Below, in pieces: positions 39,996-49,770 of a DNA stretch of 59,494 bases. Below the pieces are notes generated by a model. The model had not been told where the DNA came from. It saw only the letters and a program-made list of their open reading frames with translations, and ran no database searches. Origin of the DNA: Neisseria gonorrhoeae (lineage in GTDB: Bacteria; Pseudomonadota; Gammaproteobacteria; Burkholderiales; Neisseriaceae); the NCBI RefSeq assembly GCF_003315235.1, contig NZ_QNRU01000012.1:1-59494 (forward strand), given 5' to 3'. Position 1 is the first letter of the stretch. Each line of letters starts with the position of its first letter. Position numbers and translations under genes: made by a program.

Positions 39996-40270
39996 TGGTG
40001 AAGAAATTGCCATTATAATGGATTTTGAGATTCTGTAAACCTTTTTTTGAAATTATTTTATCTGTTTTTATTTTGTTTTTGATTTTAAATAGAATTTTTA
40101 TTATTTTAATCTTACTGTTCTTTCCGCTCCAAAGATTCTGTATGATTCGGCAATTCCTGCCGTACGGACAACGTAAAAAAATACTACATTAAATCTGCCA
40201 AACGCGTTAAGATGGAAATATTCAAATTCCGTACGAATCAGGTTTTTCTATTTATTCTTGGGAGATTGTC

Positions 40271-40924
40271 ATGTTTTCCGTACCGCGTTCCTTTTTGCCG
40301 GGCGTTTTCGTACTTGCCGCGCTTGCCGCCTGCAAACCTCAAGACAACAGTGCGGCGCAAGCCGCTTCTTCAAGTGCATCCGCGCCGGCTGCGGAAAATG
40401 CGGCAAAGCCGCAAACGCGCGGTACGGATATGCGTAAGGAAGACATCGGCGGCGATTTCACGCTGACCGACGGCGAAGGCAAGCCTTTCAGCCTGAGCGA
40501 TTTGAAAGGCAAGGTCGTGATTCTGTCTTTCGGCTTTACGCACTGTCCCGATGTCTGCCCGACAGAGCTTTTGACGTACAGCGACACTTTGAAGCAGTTG
40601 GGCGGGCAGGCTAAGGACGTGAAAGTGGTGTTCGTCAGCATCGATCCGGAACGCGACACGCCTGAAATCATCGGCAAGTATGCCAAACAGTTCAATCCGG
40701 ACTTTATCGGTCTGACGGCAACGGGCGGTCAAAACCTGCCGGTCATCAAGCAGCAATACCGCGTGGTTTCTGCCAAAATCAATCAAAAAGACGACAGCGA
40801 AAACTATTTGGTCGACCACTCTTCCGGTGCGTATCTTATCGATAAAAACGGTGAGGTTGCCATTTTCTCGCCTTACGGAAGCGAGCCGGAAACGATTGCT
40901 GCCGATGTAAGGACCCTGCTCTGA
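40271..40924 (+). CDS. Sco1/SenC-family copper lipoprotein
   Basis: 217-residue lipoprotein (lipobox LAAC within VFVLAALAAC) with an Ala/Ser-rich linker and a thioredoxin-fold Sco domain. The copper ligands are the Cys pair in FTHCPDVCPTEL and the His in LVDHSSGAYLI. Sco proteins mature the CuA or copper centre of terminal oxidases and respond to thiol stress. GGGAGA lies upstream of the ATG. It is a single gene ahead of hisG, with its own terminator. Confidence 0.9.
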   Translation: MFSVPRSFLPGVFVLAALAACKPQDNSAAQAASSSASAPAAENAAKPQTRGTDMRKEDIGGDFTLTDGEGKPFSLSDLKGKVVILSFGFTHCPDVCPTELLTYSDTLKQLGGQAKDVKVVFVSIDPERDTPEIIGKYAKQFNPDFIGLTATGGQNLPVIKQQYRVVSAKINQKDDSENYLVDHSSGAYLIDKNGEVAIFSPYGSEPETIAADVRTLL

Positions 40925-40933
40925 TAAAACCGT

Positions 40934-40970
40934 ATGCCGTCTGCACCGCCGGTGCCTGTTCAGACGGCAT
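40934..40970 (+). terminator. terminator after the sco1-like gene
   Basis: ATGCCGTCTG and CAGACGGCAT flank the palindrome CACCGCCGGTG, 10 bases past the stop, giving a long compound hairpin followed by TATTGTTT. Confidence 0.75.
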
Positions 40971-41002
40971 TATTGTTTCAACCGACAAAGGACATCCACA
41001 CC

Positions 41003-41668
41003 ATGCAGGATAATGCTTTGACCATCGCCTTATCCAAAGGGCGCATTTTTGAGGAGACGCTGCCGCTGCTTGCCGCTGCCGGCATTGCTCCGACTGAAGA
41101 GCCCGAAAAATCGCGCAAGCTGATTATCGGGACGAACCATGAAAACATCCGCCTTGTCATTGTCCGCGCAACCGATGTGCCGACTTATGTCCGCTACGGC
41201 GCGGCGGACTTCGGCATTGCGGGCAAAGACGTGCTGATCGAACACGGCGGCACGGGGCTTTACCGACCTTTGGATTTGGAGATTGCCAAGTGCCGCATGA
41301 TGGTTGCTGTGCGTAAAGGGTTTGATTACGAAGCCGCTTCGCAACCCGGATGCCGTCTGAAGATTGCCACGAAGTATCCTGAAATCGCGGCATCTCATTT
41401 TGCCGGCAAGGGTGTCCATGTGGACATTATCAAACTGTACGGCTCGATGGAACTTGCGCCGCTGGTCGGCTTGAGCGATGCGATTGTGGACTTGGTTTCG
41501 ACGGGAAACACCTTGAAGGCAAACGGCTTGGAGGCAGTCGAACACATCGTCGACATTTCCAGCTACCTGGTGGTCAACAAGGCTGCTTTGAAAACGAAAT
41601 ACGCGCTGCTGAAGCCGATTATTCAGTCGTTCGGCGGCGCAGTGAAGGCGAAGTGGGCATTCATTTGA
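41003..41668 (+). CDS. hisG: ATP phosphoribosyltransferase, short form (HisG)
   Basis: First step of histidine synthesis, 221 residues. The short length (about 215-225 rather than about 300) identifies the HisG-S type, which lacks the C-terminal regulatory domain and needs HisZ from elsewhere in the genome. Conserved [35 protein letters not shown] and the PRPP-binding [15 protein letters not shown] are present. The start [11 protein letters not shown] at 41003 fits; AAAGGA is upstream. It opens the his cluster here. Confidence 0.94.
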   Translation: MQDNALTIALSKGRIFEETLPLLAAAGIAPTEEPEKSRKLIIGTNHENIRLVIVRATDVPTYVRYGAADFGIAGKDVLIEHGGTGLYRPLDLEIAKCRMMVAVRKGFDYEAASQPGCRLKIATKYPEIAASHFAGKGVHVDIIKLYGSMELAPLVGLSDAIVDLVSTGNTLKANGLEAVEHIVDISSYLVVNKAALKTKYALLKPIIQSFGGAVKAKWAFI

Positions 41669-41759
41669 ATAAAGATGCGTTTTCAGACGACCCTATCCGT
41701 TCCCGCCGACAGGCCGTCTGAAAATATCACCGGCAGTAAACTGTATAGGAGAAGTTAAA

Positions 41760-42647
41760 ATGGTTGCAAAAATAAAAAAATTCTCAGATTCGACCCTTTC
41801 CGTTTTGAATAACGGCGAGCGTCGGTTTTATGTCTATTGTCTGACCGACCTGAAAAAAGACAAAATCCTCTACATCGGAAAAGGTTGCGGTAATCGTATC
41901 TTCGAGCATGAATGGGTTGCTAGTCGTTCACAAGACCCAGTCTCCGGCGAGGTTATCGATCGGAAACTCAAAGCCATCTCCAAATGCAAGAAACTCGGTC
42001 GCTATATCATCAGCTATCATCTGACTGAAGTCGAAGCGCTCGCCGCCGAATCTGCCTTAATTCATTTTGTTAAATCTGTCTTGGGTAAAAAACTCAAAAA
42101 TAAAATTGCCGGGCATGGTCCGGGTGGTATTAGCGTAGAAGAACTAGATCGCCGCTTTGGATTCTCTTCTCTCCCACTTAGCGAGATTAACCCCGACGGG
42201 CTGATTCTCGCCATCAAAATCCACAATGCTTTCGATTTAGATACTGACGAAGAATTAGACTACCTTTTCGACAACCAAGACGATGCCAACCTCAAATCGC
42301 GTACGTTGGGCAACTGGGTTATCGGTAAAGATGTTGCTTCAAAAGTGAAATACGTTATCGGCGTTCACACCGGTCTGCAAAACGCTGTTGTCAGTGCGTA
42401 CGAAGTGGACGGTTTTGAAACAATGACTGAGGAAACCAAAAACGGCAGAAAACAAACCCGTTACCGTTTCCGTACTACCTCTCGTAGCGAAGAGGTATTA
42501 GCCAAACTCGGTCTGCAACAAAAATGCCTGCCCGAATTGAAGTTTGGTAGCGGGGGAGGAAAAGCGTATATCAGACCCAAAACCGAGCAAGAGACGCTTC
42601 AGACGATCCCAAGTCCCAAAATAACAAAGGAGAATCCCAAATCATGA
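41760..42647 (+). CDS. GIY-YIG nuclease-domain protein (LEM-3-like) in the his operon
   Basis: 295 residues. The N-terminal GIY-YIG domain of LEM-3-like type covers residues 21 to about 110: [20 protein letters not shown], then [12 protein letters not shown] with the conserved Arg, and a later Glu-rich helix ([18 protein letters not shown]). The C-terminal third ([42 protein letters not shown]) recalls a small nucleic-acid-reading EVE/ASCH-like domain; this is inference. The gene has AGGAGAAGT before its ATG and its stop overlaps hisD's ATG (ATGA), so it is locked into the his transcript although it is not a histidine enzyme. Its codon use differs somewhat from the his genes. Confidence 0.8.
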   Translation: MVAKIKKFSDSTLSVLNNGERRFYVYCLTDLKKDKILYIGKGCGNRIFEHEWVASRSQDPVSGEVIDRKLKAISKCKKLGRYIISYHLTEVEALAAESALIHFVKSVLGKKLKNKIAGHGPGGISVEELDRRFGFSSLPLSEINPDGLILAIKIHNAFDLDTDEELDYLFDNQDDANLKSRTLGNWVIGKDVASKVKYVIGVHTGLQNAVVSAYEVDGFETMTEETKNGRKQTRYRFRTTSRSEEVLAKLGLQQKCLPELKFGSGGGKAYIRPKTEQETLQTIPSPKITKENPKS

Positions 42648-43933
42648 AAAAACTCAACACCCAATCGCCCGATTTCCAAGCCGGACTCAAAGCCCTGCTG
42701 GCTTTTGAAACCGCGCAAAACCCCGAAACCGAACGCATCGTCGCCGACATTTGCGCCGACGTGCAAAAGCGCGGCGATGCGGCTTTGATTGAATACACCA
42801 ACAAATTCGATCAGACAAACGCTAAAAGCATCGATGATTTAATACTCACGCAAGCCGATTTGAACGCGGCGTTCGAGCGCATTCCGAACGACGTTCAGAC
42901 AGCATTGCAGACCGCCGCCCGCCGTGTCGAAAGCTACCACCAACGCCAAAAAATGGAATCGTGGAGCTACACCGATGAAGACGGCACGCTGCTGGGGCAA
43001 CAGATTACCCCGCTTGACCGCGTCGGCATTTACGTCCCAGGCGGCAAGGCGGCATATCCGAGTTCCGTCATCATGAACGCGATGCCCGCCCACGTCGCAG
43101 GCGTGAAAGAAATCATTATGGTCGTACCGACACCGAAAGGCGAACGCAACGACATCGTGCTTGCCGCCGCATACGTCGCCGGCGTAACCAAAGTCTTCAC
43201 CGTCGGCGGCGCGCAAGCCATCGCCGCCCTCGCCTACGGCACGGAAACCATCCCCCAAGTCGATAAAATCACCGGTCCGGGCAACGCCTTCGTCGCCGCC
43301 GCCAAACGCCGCGTGTTCGGCGTGGTCGGCATCGACATGGTGGCGGGGCCGTCTGAAATACTGGTCATCGCCGACGGCACGACACCCGCCGATTGGGTGG
43401 CGATGGATTTGTTCAGCCAGGCCGAACACGACGAAATTGCCCAAGCCATCCTCATCGGCACGTCGCAAGCGTATCTCGACGAAGTAGAAGCCGCTATGGA
43501 CAGGCTCATCGAAACCATGCCGCGCCGCGACATCATCGAGGCCTCGCTCGGCAACAGGGGCGCGATGATACTCGTTAAAGACTTGAACGAAGCCTGCGAA
43601 ATCTCCAACTACATTTCCCCCGAACACTTGGAACTGTCAGTCGAAAACCCGCAGGAATGGGCGAAAAAAATCCGCCATGCCGGCGCGATTTTCATGGGAC
43701 GCTACACCGGCGAAAGCCTCGGCGACTACTGCGCCGGCCCGAACCATGTGTTGCCCACCAGCCGAACCGCCCGCTTTTCCTCGCCTTTGGGGACATATGA
43801 TTTCCAAAAACGCTCCAGCCTGATTCAGGTTTCGGAACAGGGCGCGCAAAAATTAGGCGAAACCGCCAGCGTGCTGGCACACGGCGAAAGCCTGACCGCC
43901 CACGCACGCGCGGCAGAGTTCCGTATGAAATAA
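42644..43933 (+). CDS. hisD: histidinol dehydrogenase
   Basis: 429-residue zinc enzyme that carries out the last two oxidations to histidine. Conserved [37 protein letters not shown] and the catalytic [15 protein letters not shown] (here [11 protein letters not shown] with the zinc His) are seen. Its ATG overlaps the stop of the GIY-YIG gene; AAAGGAGAA precedes it. Confidence 0.96.
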   Translation: MKKLNTQSPDFQAGLKALLAFETAQNPETERIVADICADVQKRGDAALIEYTNKFDQTNAKSIDDLILTQADLNAAFERIPNDVQTALQTAARRVESYHQRQKMESWSYTDEDGTLLGQQITPLDRVGIYVPGGKAAYPSSVIMNAMPAHVAGVKEIIMVVPTPKGERNDIVLAAAYVAGVTKVFTVGGAQAIAALAYGTETIPQVDKITGPGNAFVAAAKRRVFGVVGIDMVAGPSEILVIADGTTPADWVAMDLFSQAEHDEIAQAILIGTSQAYLDEVEAAMDRLIETMPRRDIIEASLGNRGAMILVKDLNEACEISNYISPEHLELSVENPQEWAKKIRHAGAIFMGRYTGESLGDYCAGPNHVLPTSRTARFSSPLGTYDFQKRSSLIQVSEQGAQKLGETASVLAHGESLTAHARAAEFRMK

Positions 43934-43978
43934 TGCCGAAACGGCGTACAGGCATATTCCAACCATTAAGGAAACACG

Positions 43979-45058
43979 ATGAAATCCGTCCGCTCCTTCA
44001 TCCGCAACGACATCCTCGCCATGTCCGCATACAAAATCACCGATGTTCCGCCCGGTTTTGCCAAACTCGATGCGATGGAAAGCCCCGCCCATCCTTTTGA
44101 GGGGCACGAAGCCCTGATGCGGGAATGGCGGGCGCAACTGGCATCCGCCCCCATCCACCTCTATCCCAACCCCTCCGGCTGCGGTTTGCAGGAAGCATTG
44201 CGTTCGGCGTTCGACATCCCTGACTGCGCCGCCGTCGCCTTAGGCAACGGTTCGGACGAACTGATACAGTTCATCACCATGCTGACCGCCAAACCCGGCG
44301 CGGCAATGTTGGCAGCCGAACCCGGTTTCATCATGTACCGCCACAACGCCGCGCTGTACGGCATGGATTATGTCGGCGTTCCACTGAACGGAGATTTCAC
44401 CCTCAACCTGCCCGCCGTCCTCGAAGCCGTCAGGAAGCACCGCCCTGCCCTGACCTTTATCGCCTACCCGAACAACCCGACCGGCGTATGTTTCACGCGT
44501 GCCGAAATCGAAGCCGCCATCGAAGCTTCAGACGGCATCGTCGTCGTCGACGAAGCCTACGGCGCATTCAACGGCGACAGCTTCCTGCCGCAGGCGGGCA
44601 GGATTCCCAACCTGATAGTCTTACGCACCCTCAGCAAAATCGGTTTTGCCGGACTGCGTATCGGTTATGCGACAGGCTGTCCCGAAGTCATCGGCGAACT
44701 GCAAAAAATCCTGCCGCCCTACAATATGAACCAACTGAGCCTGACCACCGCCAAACTCGCCCTGCAACACTACGGCATCATTTCTGCCAACATCGACAGC
44801 CTGAAAAACGAACGCGAACGGATGTTCGCCGAATTGGGCAAAATATGCCGTCTGAACGCCTTTCCAAGTCAGGCAAACTTCATTACCATACGCGTACCCG
44901 ATGCCGATTTGTTGTTTGACACACTCAAACAAAACCGCATCCTCGTCAAAAAACTGCACGGCGCACATCCGCTTTTGGAACACTGCCTGCGCATTACCAT
45001 AGGCAGCTCCGCACAAAACGATGCCGTCCTCGACGTTATCCGCCGGCTCTACCGATAA
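43979..45058 (+). CDS. hisC: histidinol-phosphate aminotransferase
   Basis: 359-residue fold-type I PLP enzyme. The PLP lysine is in [17 protein letters not shown] near residues 215-231 and the substrate-site Asp/Tyr in VVDEAYGAF. The start [20 protein letters not shown] is accepted, with AAGGAAA upstream. The 3' end is followed within 17 bases by hisB. An uptake sequence lies inside near 44848. Confidence 0.95.
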   Translation: MKSVRSFIRNDILAMSAYKITDVPPGFAKLDAMESPAHPFEGHEALMREWRAQLASAPIHLYPNPSGCGLQEALRSAFDIPDCAAVALGNGSDELIQFITMLTAKPGAAMLAAEPGFIMYRHNAALYGMDYVGVPLNGDFTLNLPAVLEAVRKHRPALTFIAYPNNPTGVCFTRAEIEAAIEASDGIVVVDEAYGAFNGDSFLPQAGRIPNLIVLRTLSKIGFAGLRIGYATGCPEVIGELQKILPPYNMNQLSLTTAKLALQHYGIISANIDSLKNERERMFAELGKICRLNAFPSQANFITIRVPDADLLFDTLKQNRILVKKLHGAHPLLEHCLRITIGSSAQNDAVLDVIRRLYR

Positions 45059-45074
45059 ACCAAACGGAATCCCT

Positions 45075-45986
45075 ATGACCAAGACACAACTCCACCTGAA
45101 CAACTTCCTGACTCTCGCCCAAGAAGCAGGTTCGCTGCCCAAGCTTGCCAAACTCTGCGGCTACCGTACCCCCGTCGCACTTTACAAACTCAAACAACGC
45201 CTTGAAAAGCAGGCAGAAGACCCCGATGCGCGCGGCATCCGTCCCAGCCTGATGGCAAAACTCGAAAAACACACCGGCAAACCCAAAGGCTGGCTCGACA
45301 GAAAACACCGCGAACGCACTGTCCCCGAAACCGCCGCAGAAAGCACCGGAACTGCCGAAACCCGAATTGCCGAAACCGCATCTGCTGCCGGCTGCCGCAG
45401 CGTTACCGTCAACCGCAATACCTGCGAAACCCAAATCACCGTCTCCATCAACCTCGACGGCAGCGGCAAAAGCAGGCTGGATACCGGCGTTCCCTTCCTC
45501 GAACACATGATCGACCAAATCGCCCGCCACGGCATGATTGACATCGACATCAGCTGCAAAGGCGACCTGCACATCGACGACCACCACACCGCCGAAGACA
45601 TCGGCATCACACTCGGACAAGCAATCCGGCAGGCACTCGGCGACAAAAAAGGCATCCGCCGTTACGGACATTCCTACGTCCCGCTCGACGAAGCCCTCAG
45701 CCGCGTCGTCATCGACCTTTCCGGCCGCCCCGGACTCGTGTACAACATCGAATTTACCCGCGCACTAATCGGACGTTTCGATGTCGATTTGTTTGAAGAA
45801 TTTTTCCACGGCATCGTCAACCACAGCATGATGACCCTGCACATCGACAACCTCAGCGGCAAAAACGCCCACCATCAGGCGGAAACCGTATTCAAAGCCT
45901 TCGGGCGCGCCCTGCGTATGGCAGTCGAACACGACCCGAGAATGGCTGGGCAAACCCCCTCGACCAAAGGCACGCTGACCGCATAA
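45075..45986 (+). CDS. hisB: imidazoleglycerol-phosphate dehydratase with HTH-like N-terminal extension
   Basis: 303 residues, about 100 longer than a plain IGPD. Residues about 113-303 form the dehydratase, with metal-binding [27 protein letters not shown] and [18 protein letters not shown]. Residues 1-95 look like a small helix-turn-helix domain ([20 protein letters not shown], then [20 protein letters not shown]), similar to Cro/XRE-like folds, joined by a Glu/Ala/Thr-rich linker. I recall an extended HisB in meningococci generally, so the fusion is probably fixed. DNA binding and any regulatory role are inference. It is the last his gene here; HisB's phosphatase half, found in E. coli, is absent. 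Confidence 0.92.
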   Translation: MTKTQLHLNNFLTLAQEAGSLPKLAKLCGYRTPVALYKLKQRLEKQAEDPDARGIRPSLMAKLEKHTGKPKGWLDRKHRERTVPETAAESTGTAETRIAETASAAGCRSVTVNRNTCETQITVSINLDGSGKSRLDTGVPFLEHMIDQIARHGMIDIDISCKGDLHIDDHHTAEDIGITLGQAIRQALGDKKGIRRYGHSYVPLDEALSRVVIDLSGRPGLVYNIEFTRALIGRFDVDLFEEFFHGIVNHSMMTLHIDNLSGKNAHHQAETVFKAFGRALRMAVEHDPRMAGQTPSTKGTLTA

Positions 45987-46000
45987 CATCCCCAAACAGA

Positions 46001-46030
46001 CCGTCTGAAGCGCAGGAAGCCTTCAGACGG
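46001..46030 (+). terminator. DUS-pair hairpin after hisB
   Basis: CCGTCTGAAG and CTTCAGACGG flank a 10-base loop, 14 bases past the hisB stop. Confidence 0.6.
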
Positions 46031-46061
46031 CATTACAGCGCCCCAACAAAGGAGAAACACT

Positions 46062-46931
46062 ATGTCCGCAGAAACATACACACAAATCGGCTGGGTAGGC
46101 TTAGGGCAAATGGGTCTGCCTATGGTAACGCGGCTCTTGGACGGCGGCATCGAAGTCGGCGTATACAACCGCTCGCCCGACAAAACTGCCCCCATCTCCG
46201 CCAAAGGAGCAAAAGTTTACGGCAGCACCGCCGAACTCGTCCGCGCCTGCCCCGTCATTTTCCTGATGGTTTCCGACTATGCCGCCGTGTGCGACATCCT
46301 GAACGGAGTCCGCGACGGATTGGCCGGCAAAATCATCGTCAACATGAGCACCATCTCCCCGACCGAAAACCTCGCCGTCAAAGCACTTGTCGAAGCCGCA
46401 GGCGGACAGTTTGCCGAAGCACCCGTTTCCGGATCGGTCGGACCCGCCACCAACGGCACACTGCTGATTCTGTTCGGCGGCAGCGAAGCCGTTTTAAACC
46501 CGCTGCAAAAAATATTTTCCCTTGTCGGCAAAAAAACCTTCCATTTCGGCGATGTCGGCAAAGGCTCGGGCGCGAAACTCGTCTTGAACTCGCTCTTAGG
46601 CATTTTCGGCGAAGCGTACAGCGAAGCGATGCTGATGGCGCGGCAGTTCGGCATCGATACCGACACCATCGTCGAAGCCATCGGCGGCTCGGCAATGGAC
46701 TCGCCTATGTTTCAAACAAAAAAATCACTATGGGCAAACCGTGAGTTCCCCCCTGCCTTTGCACTCAAACACGCTTCCAAAGACCTTAACCTCGCCGTCA
46801 AAGAGCTTGAACAGGCAGGCAACACCCTGCCCGCCGTCGAAACCGTTGCTGCCAGCTACCGCAAAGCAGTTGAAGCCGGCTACGGCGAACAGGACGTTTC
46901 CGGCGTTTACCTGAAATTGGCAGAACACTGA
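46062..46931 (+). CDS. NAD(P)-dependent beta-hydroxyacid dehydrogenase family protein
   Basis: 289 residues of the 3-hydroxyisobutyrate/tartronate-semialdehyde reductase family. The Rossmann loop IGWVGLGQMGLPMVTRL is at residues 8-24, the substrate-binding EAPVSGSVGPATNGTL near 125, and the catalytic Lys in GSGAKLVLNSLLG near 173. The true substrate is not evident: hydroxyisobutyrate, glyoxylate/succinic semialdehyde and related acids are all possible. Confidence 0.9.
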   Translation: MSAETYTQIGWVGLGQMGLPMVTRLLDGGIEVGVYNRSPDKTAPISAKGAKVYGSTAELVRACPVIFLMVSDYAAVCDILNGVRDGLAGKIIVNMSTISPTENLAVKALVEAAGGQFAEAPVSGSVGPATNGTLLILFGGSEAVLNPLQKIFSLVGKKTFHFGDVGKGSGAKLVLNSLLGIFGEAYSEAMLMARQFGIDTDTIVEAIGGSAMDSPMFQTKKSLWANREFPPAFALKHASKDLNLAVKELEQAGNTLPAVETVAASYRKAVEAGYGEQDVSGVYLKLAEH

Positions 46932-46949
46932 CTTCCCTTTCCAAACAAT

Positions 46950-46989
46950 ATGCCGTCTGAAGCCAGAAAGCGTTTCAGACGGCATTTTT
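46950..46989 (+). terminator. terminator after the hydroxyacid dehydrogenase
   Basis: ATGCCGTCTGAA and TTCAGACGGCAT form a stem followed by TTTTTA, 18 bases past the stop. Confidence 0.8.
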
Positions 46990-47026
46990 ATCGCCCCACG
47001 CTTGAAATCAGTCCCGATTATGACTA

Positions 47027-47131
47027 TATAGTGGATTAACAAAAATCAGGACAAGGCGACGAAGCCGAAGACAGTACAGATAGTACGGCAAGGCGAGGCA
47101 ACGCCGTACCGGTTTTTGTTAATCCACTATA
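47027..47131. repeat. Correia element (CREE), short type, upstream of the MarR gene
   Basis: 105 bases from TATAGTGGATTA to TAATCCACTATA; both arms have the ACAAAAATC/GTTTTTGTTAA form. It ends 34 bases before the MarR gene and could supply its promoter, as outward promoters at Correia ends are known. Confidence 0.95.
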
Positions 47132-47165
47132 ATCCGCACAAATTTAGTCAATATCAAGACCAATT

Positions 47166-47597
47166 ATGAACCGACTCGACCAACTTGGAATCCGTATCAA
47201 CCTGATTTGCAATGTCTTTGACAAATGGATCGGGCAGCAGGATTTGAATTACAACCTCTTTACCGTACTTTATACCCTGGCAACCGAAGGCAGCCGCACG
47301 CAAAAGCACATCGGAGAAGAGTGGAGTCTGCCCAAACAGACCGTTTCAGGCGTATGCAAAACCCTTGCCGGACAAGGGTTGATTGAATGGCAGGAAGGCG
47401 AACAGGACAGGCGCGAACGGTTGCTGTCGCTGACCGAAAAAGGCAAAGTCCATGCCGCACCTTTAACAGAAAACGCGCAGGAATTCAGCGACAAAGTATT
47501 TTCCACATTCGGCGACAAGCGCACAACCCGGCTGTTTGCCGATTTGGATGCACTGGCGGAAGTGATGGAAAAAACAATCTCGGAAAATAAAAAATAG
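47166..47597 (+). CDS. MarR-family transcriptional regulator
   Basis: 143-residue winged-helix repressor. The recognition part is QKHIGEEWSLPKQTVSGVCK followed by WQEGEQDRRERLLSLTEKG (the wing with Arg/Asp), flanked by helices for dimerisation. I recall a crystal structure of the meningococcal protein NMB1585, which this resembles. Ligand and targets are not known; it is 10 bases before an ABC membrane-domain gene and probably controls it. Confidence 0.9.
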   Translation: MNRLDQLGIRINLICNVFDKWIGQQDLNYNLFTVLYTLATEGSRTQKHIGEEWSLPKQTVSGVCKTLAGQGLIEWQEGEQDRRERLLSLTEKGKVHAAPLTENAQEFSDKVFSTFGDKRTTRLFADLDALAEVMEKTISENKK

Positions 47598-47607
47598 AGG
47601 GACAAAT

Positions 47608-48462
47608 ATGTGGAAAATGTTGAAACACATAGCCAAAACCCACCGCAAGCGATTGATTGGCACATTTTCCCCGGTCGGACTGGAAAACCTTTTGATGCTG
47701 GGGTATCCGGTGTTTGGCGGCTGGGCGATTAATGCCGTGATTGCGGGGAGGGTGTGGCAGGCGTTGCTGTACGCTTTGGTTGTATTTTTGATGTGGCTGG
47801 TCGGTGCGGCACGGCGGATTGCCGATACGCGCACGTTTACGCGGATTTATACCGAAATCGCCGTGCCGGTTGTGTTGGAACAACGGCAGCGGCAAGTCCC
47901 GCATTCAGCGGTAACTGCACGGGTTGCCCTGTCGCGTGAATTTGTCAGCTTTTTTGAAGAACACCTGCCGATTGCCGCGACATCCGTCGTATCCATATTC
48001 GGCGCGTGCATCATGCTGCTGGTGCTGGAATTTTGGGTCGGCGTGTCGGCGGTGGGCATACTTGCGTTGTTTTTATGGCTTTTGCCACGTTTTGCCGCCA
48101 TCAGCGAAAACCTGTATTTCCGCCTGAACAACAGCTTGGAACGCGACAACCACTTCGACGAGCGGCAGCTGTACCGCCATTACGGACTGGTTTCGCGCCT
48201 GCGTGTGCTGATTTCCAACCGCGAAGCCTTCGGCTATCTCTGCGTCGGCGCGGCGATGGGTATTTTGTTCGGCTTTGCTTTTGTGATGATGACGCTCAAA
48301 GGCTACGGCAGCGCGGGGCATATTTATTCGGTCGGCACTTATCTGTGGATGTTTGCCATGAGTTTGGACGATGTGCCGCGATTGGTCGAACAATATTCCA
48401 ATTTGAAAGACATCGGACAACGGATAGAGTGGTCGGAACGGAACATCAAAGCCGGAACTTGA
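47608..48462 (+). CDS. ABC transporter six-helix membrane domain protein without ATPase domain
   Basis: 284 residues with about six hydrophobic helices matching the ABC type 1 exporter membrane domain (MWKMLKHIAKTHRKRLIGTF start; SVVSIFGACIMLLVLEFWVG; GSAGHIYSVGTYLWMFAMSL then SLDDVPRLVEQYSNLKDIGQR, the usual coupling/ICL end). A typical half-transporter would continue into a nucleotide-binding domain of about 240 residues; here the frame stops right at that boundary and no NBD gene follows, only the DUS terminator and sohB antisense. Function is unknown; MarR pairing suggests a drug- or metabolite-linked role. Confidence 0.85.
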   Translation: MWKMLKHIAKTHRKRLIGTFSPVGLENLLMLGYPVFGGWAINAVIAGRVWQALLYALVVFLMWLVGAARRIADTRTFTRIYTEIAVPVVLEQRQRQVPHSAVTARVALSREFVSFFEEHLPIAATSVVSIFGACIMLLVLEFWVGVSAVGILALFLWLLPRFAAISENLYFRLNNSLERDNHFDERQLYRHYGLVSRLRVLISNREAFGYLCVGAAMGILFGFAFVMMTLKGYGSAGHIYSVGTYLWMFAMSLDDVPRLVEQYSNLKDIGQRIEWSERNIKAGT

Positions 48463-48463
48463 A

Positions 48464-48496
48464 AAATGCCGTCTGAACACACTTCAGACGGCATTT
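48464..48496. terminator. bidirectional terminator
   Basis: AAATGCCGTCTGAA and TTCAGACGGCATTT flank a short loop between the convergent ABC-domain gene and sohB. It can serve both strands. Confidence 0.8.
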
Positions 48497-48512
48497 CCAT
48501 CCGTTCGGCAAA

Positions 48513-49565
48513 CTACATCACATCCGCTCGCCGGTTGACAAGTTTGGCAAACAACTTTTCAACGGAAGCTTCCGCCTGCAAACCAATGCGCTGGATCAGG
48601 CTTCGCTTCTCCTGATATTTCACTTCGATAACCTGTTTGTTTTCAAACGCTTTCAACAACAAATCATCACTGGTCGAAATCTCGTCAATCAAGTTCAACG
48701 CCAACGCCTGCCGGCCGAACCAATGCTCGCCCGTCGCTATTTTTTCAATATCCAACCCGGGGCGGTTTTCACTGACAAACTGCTTGAACAACTGATGCGT
48801 TTCCTCCAGTTCCTGCCGGAATTTCTGTTTGCCCTTTTCCGTATTTTCACCCATAAAAGTAACCGTGCGCTTAAATTCGCCCGCCGTCATCACATCCACA
48901 TCAATATCATGTTTTTTCAACAGGCGGTGGATATTCGGCACTTCCGCCACCACACCCACCGAACCGATAATCGCAAACGGAGCGGAAACAATTTTATCCG
49001 CCACACACGCCATCATATAGCCGCCGCTTGCCGCGACCTTATCGACGGCGACGGTCAGCGGAATATTGCGTTCGCGCAAACGCCTAAGCTGCGAAGCCGC
49101 CAAACCGTAACCGTGAACCACGCCGCCCGGACTTTCCAATCTGAGCAGAACCTCATCTTCAGGCTTGGCAATCAAAAGCACCGCCGTAATCTCATGACGC
49201 AAGGATTCTACGGCGTGTGCATACAAATCGCCGTCAAAATCCAACACAAAAAGGCGGGATTTTTGCGTTTCGGCAGATTTCTCCCCGCCCTCCTTCAAAC
49301 GCTTTTTCTCTGCTTTGGCTTCCGCCTTTTCCTTTTTCTTTTCTTTTTTTTCCTGATGTTTTGTCTCTTCCTCGCTTAAAAAGAATGTTTCAAACGATTG
49401 CCGCTGTTTTTTATAATTTTCCGAAAAATCTGTCAGTACGACACTGCCGCTTTCCGACTGTTTCTTACTCTGTACGATAGCCAACACAATCAGCGCAATT
49501 GCGCCGAACACGGTAAGCAGTTCGAGCAGGAAAATACCGTAATTCAGTAAAATTTCTTTCCACAT
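48513..49565 (-). CDS. sohB: S49-family inner-membrane peptidase SohB
   Basis: 350-residue serine protease anchored by an N-terminal helix (LLNYGIFLLELLTVFGAIAL). A Lys/Glu-rich coiled segment follows (KEEKKKEKAEAKAEKK type, about residues 65-100), then the S49 domain with the nucleophile in AASGGYMMACVADKIVS and the general base Lys in AGEFKRTVTF. The start at 49565 has AGAGGAAA 8 bases upstream; longer in-frame starts lie closer to tRNA-Leu. Confidence 0.9.
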   Translation of the reverse strand: MWKEILLNYGIFLLELLTVFGAIALIVLAIVQSKKQSESGSVVLTDFSENYKKQRQSFETFFLSEEETKHQEKKEKKKEKAEAKAEKKRLKEGGEKSAETQKSRLFVLDFDGDLYAHAVESLRHEITAVLLIAKPEDEVLLRLESPGGVVHGYGLAASQLRRLRERNIPLTVAVDKVAASGGYMMACVADKIVSAPFAIIGSVGVVAEVPNIHRLLKKHDIDVDVMTAGEFKRTVTFMGENTEKGKQKFRQELEETHQLFKQFVSENRPGLDIEKIATGEHWFGRQALALNLIDEISTSDDLLLKAFENKQVIEVKYQEKRSLIQRIGLQAEASVEKLFAKLVNRRADVM

Positions 49566-49668
49566 TGATTGGATTTCCTCTTGTTCAGGCATGAACATAT
49601 CAATATTGTCCATCCCCATCCGACAGATAAAAAAATAACCGCTTGGAGCGGCATTGTCATTTTCAGCT

Positions 49669-49758
49669 TGGTGCCCGGAGCCGGAATCGAACCGGCATGG
49701 GATGTTTAGTCCCGACGGATTTTAAGTCCGTTGTGTCTACCTATTTCACCACCCGGGC
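49669..49758 (-). tRNA. tRNA-Leu (UAA)
   Basis: A 90-base class II tRNA with encoded CCA. The acceptor GCCCGGG pairs with CCCGGGC-like 3' CCGGGC, the anticodon loop CTTAAAA gives UAA, there is a long variable arm and the T-loop TTCGATT. It is last in the Gly-Cys-Leu cluster. Confidence 0.95.
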
Positions 49759-49770
49759 ATTTGTGAAAGG

